From: JAJKIP01 sp040509055
GTDB lineage: Bacteria > Bacteroidota > Bacteroidia > Chitinophagales > Chitinophagaceae
DNA length: 28,449 nt
Direction of reading: 5' to 3'
Assembly (NCBI GenBank): GCA_040509055.1
Contig: JBEVLT010000206.1
Coordinates: 1-28,449 of the forward strand
Shown: positions 14,883 through 24,604 of the stretch, piece by piece
Layout: every line of letters starts with the position of its first letter
Numbering within the stretch: position 1 is the stretch's first letter
The notes under the pieces: model-generated
Seen by the model: the letters and a program-made list of their open reading frames with translations, nothing else
What the model was told of the DNA's origin: nothing
The model's database searches: none
Program-made: the position numbers and the translations under genes

Positions 14883-17024
14883 ATGAAGATAGTGACGATG
14901 GTCCTGGCGGCCGCCCTGCTGGCAGCACATACCCTGCCGGCGCAGCCTTCCCGTACAGACAGCCTGAGCCAACTGATTGCCGGTACTTCCGATCCAAACG
15001 AGAAGGCGCGGCTGCTGCTCCTGCGCAGCAAATCGTACGCCGCTACCGAAACGGATAAACCGATGGCCGACGCCCGGCAGGCACTTGCCGCATACCAGCA
15101 AAGCAAAAAAGAAGAGGGCCAGGTGGATGCCTACCTGCAGGTATCGGTGCTTTACAGCCGGCAAAGCAAATACAGGCTGGCACTGGAAATAGACTCCACG
15201 GCCCGGGAGCTTGCCGGCCGGCTTTCCTATACCAGGGGCATGGCCATGGCGCTGAGCCAGATGGGGCGCAACCAGCAGCAGCTTGGCGACCTGAAGGCGG
15301 CAGAAGAAAATTGCCTTCACGCGCTGCAGCTGTTCCGCGAAGCGGGACTGGAAAGCGAAACCGCGGATGTGCACAGCCGCCTTGGCGTCATCTATCGCCG
15401 GCTGTCGGAAATAAAGAAGTCGCTGTATCATTACGACGAAGGCATTGCCGTAGCAAAGAAGTTTCACAGCGATGCCATCCTGGGCGTGCTGTACATGAAC
15501 AAGGCCAATTCGCTCAACGAAGCGGCCCGCTACGACGAAGCCATCGAAATGCACCTGCAGAGCATCCGCATCAAGGAAAAGCTCAGGGATGAGCGGGGGC
15601 TGATGCAGTCCTACAACAATATTGCCCTGGTATACATGCGCACCGGTCAGCCGGATGCCAGCATCGGCTATTTCCGGCAGGCCAACGAGCTGGCCCGCCG
15701 CTTCAACAACAAAACCGGCCTGGGTTATAATTACGTGAACCTGGCCACGCTGTACATCAACCGGCATCATAAGGATTCGGTGCCTTATTTCTACGAGCAG
15801 GCGCTGGCTGCCTTCAACGAAACAGGCGAGCAGCCGGGGCTGGGGCTGGTGTATCACAACTATGGCAACTTTTTGCTGGAAGAAAACAAGCTGGAGCAAT
15901 CGGAACAAATGCTGCGCAGGGCGCTCGACATCCGCCGGCAAACAAAGGCCGGCTACGACATCGCCTCCACCATGAACGTGCTCGGCTCGCTGATGACGCA
16001 CCAGGGCCGGATGAAGGAATCGGAAAGCCTGCTGCTGGAATCGCTGGCCATGCTGAAGGACGAAAACAGCCGCCGCCGGCAGGATGCCTATAAATACCTG
16101 TCAGAATATTACAAAGCGGCCGGCGACTATGAAGAAGCTTATAACTACCAGGCCGGTTATATCAGCATGCGCGATACGCTGGCTACTGAAAGCGAAGTGA
16201 CCAACATGCTGCGGGCGCAGGCGCAGTACGAAGTGGAAAAGCGGGATGCCCAACTCTTGCTGCAGAAAAAGGACAATGAGCTGCAGGCCGCGCTGGTGAG
16301 CCGGAAAAACCAGCAGCTGCTGTTCCTGCTGATAGCGTTGGTGCTGGCCCTCCTGTTGTCCTCCGTCTATTTTATCAACTACCGCAACAAGAAGCAGCAT
16401 GCCGCTGCGCTGGAACTAAAGAACAGCCAGATCGAAACGCTGATCCGCGAGCTGCACCACCGGGTGAAGAACAACCTGCAGGTGGTATCGGGCCTGCTGT
16501 CGCTGCAATCCGGCCGGCTGGAGGACGATAAGGCCCGGCAGGCGATGGAAGAAGGCCGTGCCCGGGTGGATGCCATGGCCATGATACACCAGAAGCTGTA
16601 CATGGACAAGGACCTGGCCGCGGTAGATATCCGCGACTACCTGGACAACCTTTCGCTGTCGCTGGCCAGCAGCTTTGGGTACGACCGGCAGCATATCCAG
16701 ACCACCGTGGCCATGCCCAAACAGTCGCTGGATATCGATACGGCTATCCCGATCGGGCTGATCGTGAACGAGCTGGTGACAAACGCGTTCAAACATGCCT
16801 TTCGGGATACGCTGGACCCGAGAGTAAACGTGAGCCTGGAGCGAACGAACGACGGCCATATGCTATTGACCATAGCAGACAACGGCAGAGGCGTATCCGT
16901 GCCGGCAGACCCCTCGCGGTCATTCGGCATGAAGCTGGTGCACACGCTGGTGGAGCAGCTGAACGGTACCCTGCAATTGCAGCAGGACAACGGTACGGCT
17001 TACCGGATACAAATAAGAGCCTGA
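14883..17024 (+). CDS. TPR-repeat sensor histidine kinase (HisKA_2)
   Basis: A 713-residue kinase. A signal peptide (residues 1-20, ending LPAQ) is followed by a large periplasmic region of tetratricopeptide repeats (about residues 60-420, for example LGDLKAAEENCLHALQLF and GRMKESESLLLESLAML). A coiled-coil-like segment leads to a transmembrane helix at about 479-500. The cytoplasmic kinase starts with a HisKA_2 box, ELHHRVKNNLQ (H525 or H526), then an HATPase_c domain with N-box VNELVTNAFKHAF and G1 box IADNGRGV. This architecture is common in Bacteroidota. The LuxR-type response regulator encoded 7 bp downstream is the obvious partner. The input signal is not evident. Confidence 0.93.
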   Translation: MKIVTMVLAAALLAAHTLPAQPSRTDSLSQLIAGTSDPNEKARLLLLRSKSYAATETDKPMADARQALAAYQQSKKEEGQVDAYLQVSVLYSRQSKYRLALEIDSTARELAGRLSYTRGMAMALSQMGRNQQQLGDLKAAEENCLHALQLFREAGLESETADVHSRLGVIYRRLSEIKKSLYHYDEGIAVAKKFHSDAILGVLYMNKANSLNEAARYDEAIEMHLQSIRIKEKLRDERGLMQSYNNIALVYMRTGQPDASIGYFRQANELARRFNNKTGLGYNYVNLATLYINRHHKDSVPYFYEQALAAFNETGEQPGLGLVYHNYGNFLLEENKLEQSEQMLRRALDIRRQTKAGYDIASTMNVLGSLMTHQGRMKESESLLLESLAMLKDENSRRRQDAYKYLSEYYKAAGDYEEAYNYQAGYISMRDTLATESEVTNMLRAQAQYEVEKRDAQLLLQKKDNELQAALVSRKNQQLLFLLIALVLALLLSSVYFINYRNKKQHAAALELKNSQIETLIRELHHRVKNNLQVVSGLLSLQSGRLEDDKARQAMEEGRARVDAMAMIHQKLYMDKDLAAVDIRDYLDNLSLSLASSFGYDRQHIQTTVAMPKQSLDIDTAIPIGLIVNELVTNAFKHAFRDTLDPRVNVSLERTNDGHMLLTIADNGRGVSVPADPSRSFGMKLVHTLVEQLNGTLQLQQDNGTAYRIQIRA

Positions 17025-17031
17025 TAACAAT

Positions 17032-17628
17032 ATGGCAGATATTCCGTCCATACTGATCGTAGAAGATGAGCTGATCACGGCAGAAAGCATTGCAGAGCTG
17101 CTGGAAGAAGAGGATTATGTGATCACCGGCAGGGCCCGCGATGCGGCGACCGCCCTGCGCATCTGCAATACGGCCCCGCGCGTGCCGGATGTGGTGATCT
17201 GCGATATCAATATCAAAGGCCCGATAAACGGGATCGCCCTGGCCGGTGAGCTGAAGCGACTCTTCAATTGCGAGCTGGTATTTTTGACGGCCCTGTCCGA
17301 TCCCAAAACCCTTCAGTCCGCCTTTGCCGCCGAACCGGTGATGTACGTGGTAAAGCCCTATACCGATAAGCAATTGCTGGTGGCCGTGCAGATGGCGTTT
17401 CACCGCATCTTCCTGCGCAGCCGGGAGCGCCGGCAGGACCGCCTGCAGCTCACCGGGCGGGAGGTGGAAGTGGCGCGGCTGGTAGCGCAGGGCCTTTCGT
17501 CCAAGCAGATTGCCCGTATGCTCAGCATCAGCGTGGAAACGGTGAAGACCCACCGCCGCCGCATGCTGCAGAAAAACAATATCAGCAGCTTTCCCCATCT
17601 CATTTACCTGATGAACAGGGAAGAGTAG
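17032..17628 (+). CDS. LuxR/NarL-type response regulator
   Basis: A 198-residue response regulator, 7 bp after the TPR histidine kinase and surely cotranscribed. The receiver domain (residues 1-125) has E11/D12, phospho-acceptor D58 (VVICDINIKG), T91-like residues in LVFLTALSD and the conserved Lys in VVKPYTDKQ. Residues about 140-190 form a GerE/LuxR helix-turn-helix: LTGREVEVARLVAQGLSSKQ, then IARMLSISVETVKTHRRRM. The receiver resembles those normally paired with HisKA_2 kinases (INIKGPINGI). The gene ends 4 bp from the convergent PQQ-like gene. Confidence 0.94.
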   Translation: MADIPSILIVEDELITAESIAELLEEEDYVITGRARDAATALRICNTAPRVPDVVICDINIKGPINGIALAGELKRLFNCELVFLTALSDPKTLQSAFAAEPVMYVVKPYTDKQLLVAVQMAFHRIFLRSRERRQDRLQLTGREVEVARLVAQGLSSKQIARMLSISVETVKTHRRRMLQKNNISSFPHLIYLMNREE

Positions 17629-17632
17629 TTAT

Positions 17633-18676
17633 TTACCAGCTGAGCCCGTACAGCAGCCCGTCGCTGCGGGAGATGAGCCATAGCTTTTCACCGTCCGGCA
17701 GCACCCGGTGCGGTTGCCAGGAGCTGAGGTCGGCCATCCTTACCGGTTTTTTATCCAGGTAATCATACACCAGCAGCCAATCGGATACCAGCAGCCAGAT
17801 CGCCCGGTCATCAGCCTTCAGGATCTTTACCGGTTCATCATAAAACGCCTGGTCCAGGCTGTCGGGCAGACCGGTTAGCTGGATATTGGCTTTTTTCTTC
17901 AGCCGGTCGCCGAGTACCAGCAGCCGGTCATTGCCGGCCAGGAAGCTGAAGCGATCGGTGGCGTAAAAGGAAACATCGGAAGAAGGCAGGGAAAATTCTT
18001 TTTCGACCCAGTCCTCTGCTATCTCTTTTCCGTCGTGGGAAAGAAAGGCAAAACTGCGGGTACAGGGCAGTTCGGAAGGATAGTTCACTTCCACCGTGTC
18101 GCAGCCCCGTTGCAATAGCCTGCCATCATACCCGATATCCAGCCAGCTATCGCCTTCGGCATTGGCCACGATCCGGTCGGGCCGGTAATAAGGCGCTACC
18201 GAGCAACCATGCGCCAGGAAGCGATGCCAGCGTACGGTATCGGCCTGCAGGTCGTAAGCCACTATGCAACCAGCCTGGTAGATGCCTGTGGTATAGGCGA
18301 TACCGTCTTTTACCACCGGTTGTGTCTCGATGCTGTACAGGGCAGAGAGGTCTTTGTACGTGCCGGTGCGCGGGTCCAGCTGTATCATTTTATCTCCTCC
18401 TTTTTGCGCCCAGATGGCATTGCCTACAAAGAAGGGCGCCTGGTTCGATTTCCAGCCGAGGTATTGTTTCCACAGCAGCCGGCCGCTGTATTTATCATAG
18501 GCATACAGCTGGTAGTCGTTGCCGTTGAAGAGCAGCAGGCTGTCCTGCACGGTCACGGAAGAATAAAAAGGTTTGAGATCGTCGCCAAAGGATGGCGCTG
18601 ATTTGAAAAACACCTGCTGTGCCTGGCCGGCAAAGCAGCAATGGATCAATAAGCAGAAAAGGGTGGCTGGTTTCAT
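17633..18676 (-). CDS. Secreted PQQ-like beta-propeller protein
   Basis: A 347-residue exported protein. The start is taken at ATG 18676, which gives a clean signal peptide (MKPATLFCLLIHCCFAGQAQ); the longer frame from 18703 adds nine unlikely residues. The body has outer-propeller strands of PQQ type, such as YQLYAYDKYSGRLLWKQYLG, MIQLDPRTGTYKDLSALY and IVAYDLQADTVRWHRFL, consistent with a PQQ_2-like propeller. No enzymatic residues can be pointed to; such proteins act as scaffolds or as WD-like extracellular domains. It lies 116 bp downstream of the D-aminoacylase gene on the same strand, with an inverted repeat between them. Confidence 0.78.
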   Translation of the reverse strand: MKPATLFCLLIHCCFAGQAQQVFFKSAPSFGDDLKPFYSSVTVQDSLLLFNGNDYQLYAYDKYSGRLLWKQYLGWKSNQAPFFVGNAIWAQKGGDKMIQLDPRTGTYKDLSALYSIETQPVVKDGIAYTTGIYQAGCIVAYDLQADTVRWHRFLAHGCSVAPYYRPDRIVANAEGDSWLDIGYDGRLLQRGCDTVEVNYPSELPCTRSFAFLSHDGKEIAEDWVEKEFSLPSSDVSFYATDRFSFLAGNDRLLVLGDRLKKKANIQLTGLPDSLDQAFYDEPVKILKADDRAIWLLVSDWLLVYDYLDKKPVRMADLSSWQPHRVLPDGEKLWLISRSDGLLYGLSW

Positions 18677-18748
18677 CTGTTTCCAACGGGTAAGCACCGG
18701 CATTTATTTTCAGGAATGAAAGGAACCTGTAAATAAACAGCTTTTTAT

Positions 18749-18783
18749 GCCACCGTTTTGTCCCCTTTAAGGGGTAGGGTGGC
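18749..18783. repeat. Two-tier inverted repeat between amidohydrolase and propeller genes
   Basis: An outer stem GCCACC (18749-18754) pairs with GGTGGC (18778-18783), and nested inside is CCCCTT (18762-18767) with AAGGGG (18769-18774). It starts 10 bp after the amidohydrolase stop codon on the minus strand. There is no U-run directly after it, so a standard intrinsic terminator is uncertain. It resembles the CCCCTTTAGGGG-type intergenic palindromes common in Bacteroidota. Confidence 0.55.
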
Positions 18784-18792
18784 GGGAGATGA

Positions 18793-20367
<1,575 letters not shown>

Positions 20368-20472
20368 TGTCCCAAGTTACAGAAAGAATGAAACACCGGA
20401 TGGTGCGGGGTAAGATGAATATGCGCCGCCGCCGGATTTTGCGGCCTGGCCTTAATTCTAAGATTCTTATTG

Positions 20473-20580
20473 TATTTTGCGCCCATGGGTGACGGAAAGT
20501 GGAGCCGTGTGATGAACCGGCGGTTTTATTGGCCGCTTACCTCCAACCACCAACTGTAAATTACATCCCGACAGGCCACT
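20473..20580 (+). promoter_or_regulatory. Promoter region and possibly structured leader of the MBOAT operon
   Basis: TATTTTG at 20473-20479, within tgtattttgcgccc, is close to a -7 box and would give a leader of roughly 95 nt. In the leader ACGG (20492-20495) can pair with CCGT (20505-20508), and the loop between them, TGGAG (20500-20504), is complementary to CTCCA (20541-20545). GGCGG (20519-20523) can pair with CCGCT (20533-20537), and GGTG (20488-20491) with CACC (20548-20551). The arrangement suggests an RNA fold, possibly with a pseudoknot. I do not recognise a known riboswitch class. Confidence 0.35.
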
Positions 20581-22014
20581 ATGCTTTTTAATTCGACGAG
20601 CTTCGCCCTGTTTTTGCCGGTCATCCTGGTCCTGTATTGGTTATTGGGACCCAGGCGGCGCAAAGAGCAAAACGGGTTGCTGCTGGTAGCCAGCTATTTC
20701 TTCTATTCCTGCTGGGACTGGCGGTTTCTCTTTCTGCTGGTCTTTTCCACCCTGCTGGATTATTTTACGGCGATCAGGATGGAGCAGTCAGCGGGCGGTC
20801 GCAGGCGGTTCTGGTTCTGGCTCAGCATTGTTATCAACCTGGGATTCCTGGGTGTGTTTAAATACTATGATTTTTTTGCCGCTTCTTTTGCAGAGAGCGT
20901 GGCCTACTTCGGCCTGCAGGTAAACCCGGTGCTGCTGAAGATCATCCTGCCGGTAGGTATTTCTTTTTACACTTTTCATGGCCTGTCGTATGTGATCGAT
21001 GTGTATAAAAAGCGCATCCCTGCCGAGCGGAACTTTATCGATTACTCCCTTTTTGTGAGCTTTTTCCCGTTGCTGGTAGCCGGTCCTATCGAGCGGGCCA
21101 CGCATTTGCTGCCGCAAATAAAAAGGGAGCGTACATTTAACTATACCATGGCAGCAGACGGGCTGCGGCAGATCCTGTGGGGATTGTTTAAAAAAGTGGT
21201 GATCGCCGACCAGTGCGCCTTTTATGCCAACGAAATATTCAATCACTCCGATAGCTATTCCGGCAGCACGCTGGTGGTGGGCGCCGTCTTTTTTGCCTTC
21301 CAGATCTATGGCGATTTTTCCGGGTATTCGGACATTGCCCTGGGCACGGCCCGGCTCTTTGGCATCGAGCTGCTGCGCAACTTTGCGTATCCCTATTTCT
21401 CCCGGGATATTGCCGAGTTCTGGCGGCGCTGGCATATTTCGCTTTCTTCCTGGTTCAGGGACTACCTGTACATCCCGCTGGGTGGCAGCAAGGGCGGCAC
21501 CTGGATGAAGGTGCGGAATACGTTTATCATCTTCCTGGTGAGCGGCTTCTGGCATGGGGCCAACTGGACCTTTATCGTATGGGGATTGCTGAATGCGCTG
21601 TACATCATGCCCTCGATCATTTTCCGGACCAACCGGACCAACCTGGAGATCGTGGCCCCGGGGCGCATCCTTCCCGGCTTCCGCGAGTTGCTGGCGATCG
21701 GGATCACGTTCGGGCTGACCGTATTTGCCTGGATCTTTTTCCGGGCGCAGAACATGCATCATGCCGTTCAGTACGTATCCGAGATCTTTTCCCGGTCCCT
21801 GTTCTCCCTGCCGTCCATCAGGCCAAGCAGCTTGTTTATCTGGCTGGCCCTGTTCATGGGCATCGAGTGGCTGGGCCGGGAGCAGCAGTATGCCATTGCC
21901 AGGCTGGGGCTCCGGTGGCCGCGGATCATTCGCTGGGGCCTGTATTATGGTATGGTGGCCATGATCATTTATTTCAGGGGCACAGAGCAACAATTTATCT
22001 ATTTTCAATTCTGA
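20581..22014 (+). CDS. MBOAT family membrane-bound O-acyltransferase
   Basis: A 477-residue multi-spanning AlgI/DltB-like acyltransferase. Recognisable blocks are LLVASYFFYSCWDWRF, the GISFYTFHGLSYVIDVYK segment, LFVSFFPLLVAGPIERA, GDFSGYSDIALGTARLFG, the FWRRWHISLSSWFRDYLYIP segment (H285) and SGFWHGANWTFIVWG with the presumed catalytic His, H325. Such proteins transfer acyl (often acetyl) groups onto secreted polysaccharides or wall polymers. The downstream gene starts 6 bp later and encodes an SGNH-like partner, as in AlgI/AlgJ or DltB/DltD pairs. The gene stands on the plus strand between two minus-strand regions and has its own leader region. Confidence 0.93.
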   Translation: MLFNSTSFALFLPVILVLYWLLGPRRRKEQNGLLLVASYFFYSCWDWRFLFLLVFSTLLDYFTAIRMEQSAGGRRRFWFWLSIVINLGFLGVFKYYDFFAASFAESVAYFGLQVNPVLLKIILPVGISFYTFHGLSYVIDVYKKRIPAERNFIDYSLFVSFFPLLVAGPIERATHLLPQIKRERTFNYTMAADGLRQILWGLFKKVVIADQCAFYANEIFNHSDSYSGSTLVVGAVFFAFQIYGDFSGYSDIALGTARLFGIELLRNFAYPYFSRDIAEFWRRWHISLSSWFRDYLYIPLGGSKGGTWMKVRNTFIIFLVSGFWHGANWTFIVWGLLNALYIMPSIIFRTNRTNLEIVAPGRILPGFRELLAIGITFGLTVFAWIFFRAQNMHHAVQYVSEIFSRSLFSLPSIRPSSLFIWLALFMGIEWLGREQQYAIARLGLRWPRIIRWGLYYGMVAMIIYFRGTEQQFIYFQF

Positions 22015-22020
22015 CAACAG

Positions 22021-23145
22021 GTGAAGCGGTTTTACATACGATCCTTATTGTTCCTGCTGCCGGTCATTCTCCTGGTGGCAGTACCTTCCTGGGTGCTTTT
22101 TTCCGCCCGTGAAAACTTCAATGATATCGATGCGGTGATCCGCAAGGGCGATAAATGCCTGATGGGGTATGCGTACAATGAAAATAATTACGGGTATATT
22201 AAATGGAAGGCCCTGAACAGCAGGGACCGGTATACGGTGGTGGCATTGGGCTCGTCGCGGGTGCTGGAGCTCCGGAGCAATATGTTCGACTCTTCGTTTT
22301 ACAACGCCGGCTATACGATCACCTCGCTCAACCAGTTTGTTCCTTTTCTCCAGGGCATACCGGAAGAAAAATATCCGCGCTATCTCATCGTTTCGCTGGA
22401 CCAGTGGCTGTTCAATGCCGGCTGGGACAGCCTGACCACGCTGCCGGAAAAGGACAAGTGGTCGGGCTCGTTTACCTCCATCCCGGAGCAAACCACACTG
22501 GTGAGCGTCTGGAAAGACCTTTATGCCGGTAAATATTCTTTTTTCCTGCCGCGGAAGAAAGGCGATACCAGGTACATCGGGTTGAATGCGGTAGTGGAAG
22601 GCACCGGCTTTCGCCAGGACGGCAGCGCCCTGTATGGCAAGCAGGTACGGAAGCTCCTGGCCGATGACAGCACCGCGATGGATTATCATTTCAACGAAAC
22701 GTTTGGCTGGATCGACAAAGGCGCCATGCGCTTCAACTACGGCGGGCAGGTGAATAAAAAAGCATTGGAAGAGCTGGAGCGGTTGCTGCAGTTTTGCCAG
22801 GCCCACGGTATCCGGCTGATCGCCTTCCTGCCTCCTTATGCAGACAGGGTGAACGAAAAGATGCGGGCGACGGGCCGCTATGCCTACCTCGATTCTATTT
22901 ACCCGTTGTCGCTGCCGCTTTTCAGGCAATACAATGCCGAGCTGTATGACCTGAGCTCCCTGGCTTCGGTGGGATCCAATGACAGCGAAGCGGTTGATGG
23001 CTTTCATGGCGGCGAAGTGACCTACCTGCGCATGCTGATCAAAATGCTGGAATCGGGATCCGTGCTGAACAACGTGACCAGCCTGGAGCGCCTGCGCCGG
23101 GATGTGGCACACCCGGTAAGCCGGTATGCGGTATATCCGGAGTAA
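22021..23145 (+). CDS. SGNH-hydrolase-like partner of the MBOAT acyltransferase
   Basis: A 374-residue protein starting at a GTG, 6 bp after the MBOAT gene. An N-terminal transmembrane anchor (SLLFLLPVILLVAVPSWVLF) precedes an extracytoplasmic domain. LGSSRVLEL (G77, S78, S79) fits the block I nucleophile of the SGNH/GDSL fold, and D326-x-x-H329 (DGFHGG) fits block V. The family of AlgJ/AlgX/DltD-like partners shows this pattern. It probably carries the acyl group from the MBOAT protein to the final polymer outside the cell. No closer family name can be given. Confidence 0.74.
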   Translation: MKRFYIRSLLFLLPVILLVAVPSWVLFSARENFNDIDAVIRKGDKCLMGYAYNENNYGYIKWKALNSRDRYTVVALGSSRVLELRSNMFDSSFYNAGYTITSLNQFVPFLQGIPEEKYPRYLIVSLDQWLFNAGWDSLTTLPEKDKWSGSFTSIPEQTTLVSVWKDLYAGKYSFFLPRKKGDTRYIGLNAVVEGTGFRQDGSALYGKQVRKLLADDSTAMDYHFNETFGWIDKGAMRFNYGGQVNKKALEELERLLQFCQAHGIRLIAFLPPYADRVNEKMRATGRYAYLDSIYPLSLPLFRQYNAELYDLSSLASVGSNDSEAVDGFHGGEVTYLRMLIKMLESGSVLNNVTSLERLRRDVAHPVSRYAVYPE

Positions 23146-23201
23146 TTTCCTTTTACCCGCCGGCAGATCTTACTATTTGCAAAAGGTATGTTTACCAGGA
23201 T

Positions 23202-23867
23202 TTAACAAATTTCCACCATTTTTTTGTGCAATAAGTGCCGGAAAAATATCATATTCGGGTAAGCCAACCACCAACACCATGCTCTTCTGCCGGACCGTTC
23301 TGCTTCTTTGTGGAGACCCTGCCAGGGAATAAATCCTTTGTCGGTGCCCACGGTCTCTTCGGCATAGCGGGTAAAGGTTCTCAGGTATTGAAAAGCGGTC
23401 GTGGCCGAGGTGCAGGGCTTCCACAGGATGGCGCTGAGCAGGGTTTCCAGCATATTGGTGAGCCAGAAAAAGGCAGGCTGCGTGTTGCGGATGGTGAATA
23501 CCGGCACGCGCATGGGTACCAGCGTTCCTTCAGGCAATGCTTTTATTTCCAGTGGCAGGTAGCCCAGGTCATGAAGCGCTGCAATATGGTCCAGGGTGAT
23601 GGCGTCCTTGCCCAGGTAATGATCGATCCGGCGTTTGTATTCCTGCAACACGGTTTCTTTGGGCCGGTCGAAAAAGCCCTCGCGAAACTGCCGGTCCAGG
23701 TATTCTTTGATGAAATATTGAAGGCCGAAAAAAACGATCTCCTGTATCCCGCTGTTCCGCGATTTGCGGGGCGTCAGGTTGGAGTATACGAGCGTAGTGC
23801 CTTCGGGATACTGAAACTTGTGTCCTACTTTGTATCCGTCCTTTAGCAACAGGGGTGATGTTTTCAT
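23202..23867 (-). pseudogene. nadV: Truncated nicotinamide phosphoribosyltransferase
   Basis: The first about 184 residues match the N-terminal part of the nicotinamide phosphoribosyltransferase (NAMPT/NadV) family: LLLKDGYKVGHKFQYPEGTT, VYSNLTPRKSR, FGLQYFIKEYL and the NTQPAFFWLTNMLETLLSA region, up to GFIPWQG near 23316. There the family would go on with HDFS and about 290 more residues; instead an unrelated tail (LHKEAERSGRRAWCWW) runs to a stop at 23202. No continuation is seen in any frame before the convergent gene at 23145. The catalytic histidine and phosphate-binding residues lie in the missing part, so the product should be inactive. It follows nrtR by 9 bp and would be its target. 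Confidence 0.8.
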
Positions 23868-23876
23868 GTTGGTTTA

Positions 23877-24569
23877 TTAAAGTGTGTTATCGGGAATGGT
23901 AAGCTGAAACTGGTGTGGTTGCAGGGCTTTGTTGAAGCGGTAGATATCAGGATGCCTGTTTTGCGATCCGGTCTTTTTTTTACCGGTAGGGATGATGAAC
24001 CCCGAGTCAAGTATTTTCCGGCGAAAATTCCGCCGGTCGATCGGGAAGGCCAGCACGCATTCATACAACCGGTGCAGCTCAGGCAGGGTAAATTCTTCAT
24101 CCAGCAATTCAAATCCTGCCGGATCGTAAAGAATTTTGGCCCGCAACCTCTTCAGTGCTTTGTCAAACAACAGGGCGTGATCGAACCCCAGTGCCGGCAA
24201 TTGATCGATGGCAAACCATTGCACATCGTTGGCCATGGTGCCGGCGGCGATGCTGAACCTGGCCGGGTTGACCAGGGCGAAATAGACGACGGATATTACG
24301 CGCCCGCGGGGATCGCGGTCGATAGCGTCGAAGGAATACAGTTGCTCGAGGTACAATCCCCGGATGCCCAGCTTGGTCTGCAGGATGCGGGTGCAGGTAC
24401 CGGTAAAGGTTTCTTCCATTTGCAGGAAACCGCCGGGCAGTGTCCAGCAATCCCGGAACGGCTCTTCCTTCCTGTTCAGCAACAATACGGACAGTGTTTC
24501 TTCGTGATAGCCAAATACCACTACATCTACGGCGAGGGAAGGGTTTTGATAGCTGGCGAAATCAGGCAT
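23877..24569 (-). CDS. nrtR: NrtR-type Nudix transcriptional regulator of NAD metabolism
   Basis: A 230-residue protein with an N-terminal Nudix-like domain (LAVDVVVFGYHEETLSVLLL, then WTLPGGFLQMEETF and the degenerate Nudix box TCTRILQTKLGI) and a C-terminal winged-helix domain (FTLPELHRLYECVLAFPIDR, NFRRKILDSGFI). The Nudix box lacks the full REUXEE acid set, as in NrtR/AraR-type regulators that bind ADP-ribose or sugar ligands instead of hydrolysing. The ATG at 24569 gives the usual start MPDFASYQNPSLAVD; the upstream frame to 24647 runs through the operator. It sits directly before the NAMPT-like gene, the common NrtR arrangement, so the ligand is probably ADP-ribose. Autoregulation is likely through the palindrome at the start codon. 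Confidence 0.87.
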   Translation of the reverse strand: MPDFASYQNPSLAVDVVVFGYHEETLSVLLLNRKEEPFRDCWTLPGGFLQMEETFTGTCTRILQTKLGIRGLYLEQLYSFDAIDRDPRGRVISVVYFALVNPARFSIAAGTMANDVQWFAIDQLPALGFDHALLFDKALKRLRAKILYDPAGFELLDEEFTLPELHRLYECVLAFPIDRRNFRRKILDSGFIIPTGKKKTGSQNRHPDIYRFNKALQPHQFQLTIPDNTL

Positions 24570-24600
24570 TTTGTTTGCGTAAATATGACGCAAACAAAAT
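24568..24600. promoter_or_regulatory. Perfect palindromic operator, probable NrtR box
   Basis: ATTTTGTTTGCGT (24568-24580) and ACGCAAACAAAAT (24588-24600) are exact reverse complements around the 7-nt centre aaatatg. The left arm overlaps the nrtR start codon (24567-24569), so binding would block transcription or translation initiation. The sequence and place fit autoregulation of an NrtR-type repressor. Confidence 0.72.
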
Positions 24601-24604
24601 CTAT

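Noticed and set aside
23173..23424. 83-codon minus-strand frame as a frameshifted continuation of the NAMPT gene
   Set aside because: Its product (for example VVGLPEYDIFPALIAQKN) does not resemble the family's continuation after FIPWQG, so a simple frameshift does not explain the truncation.
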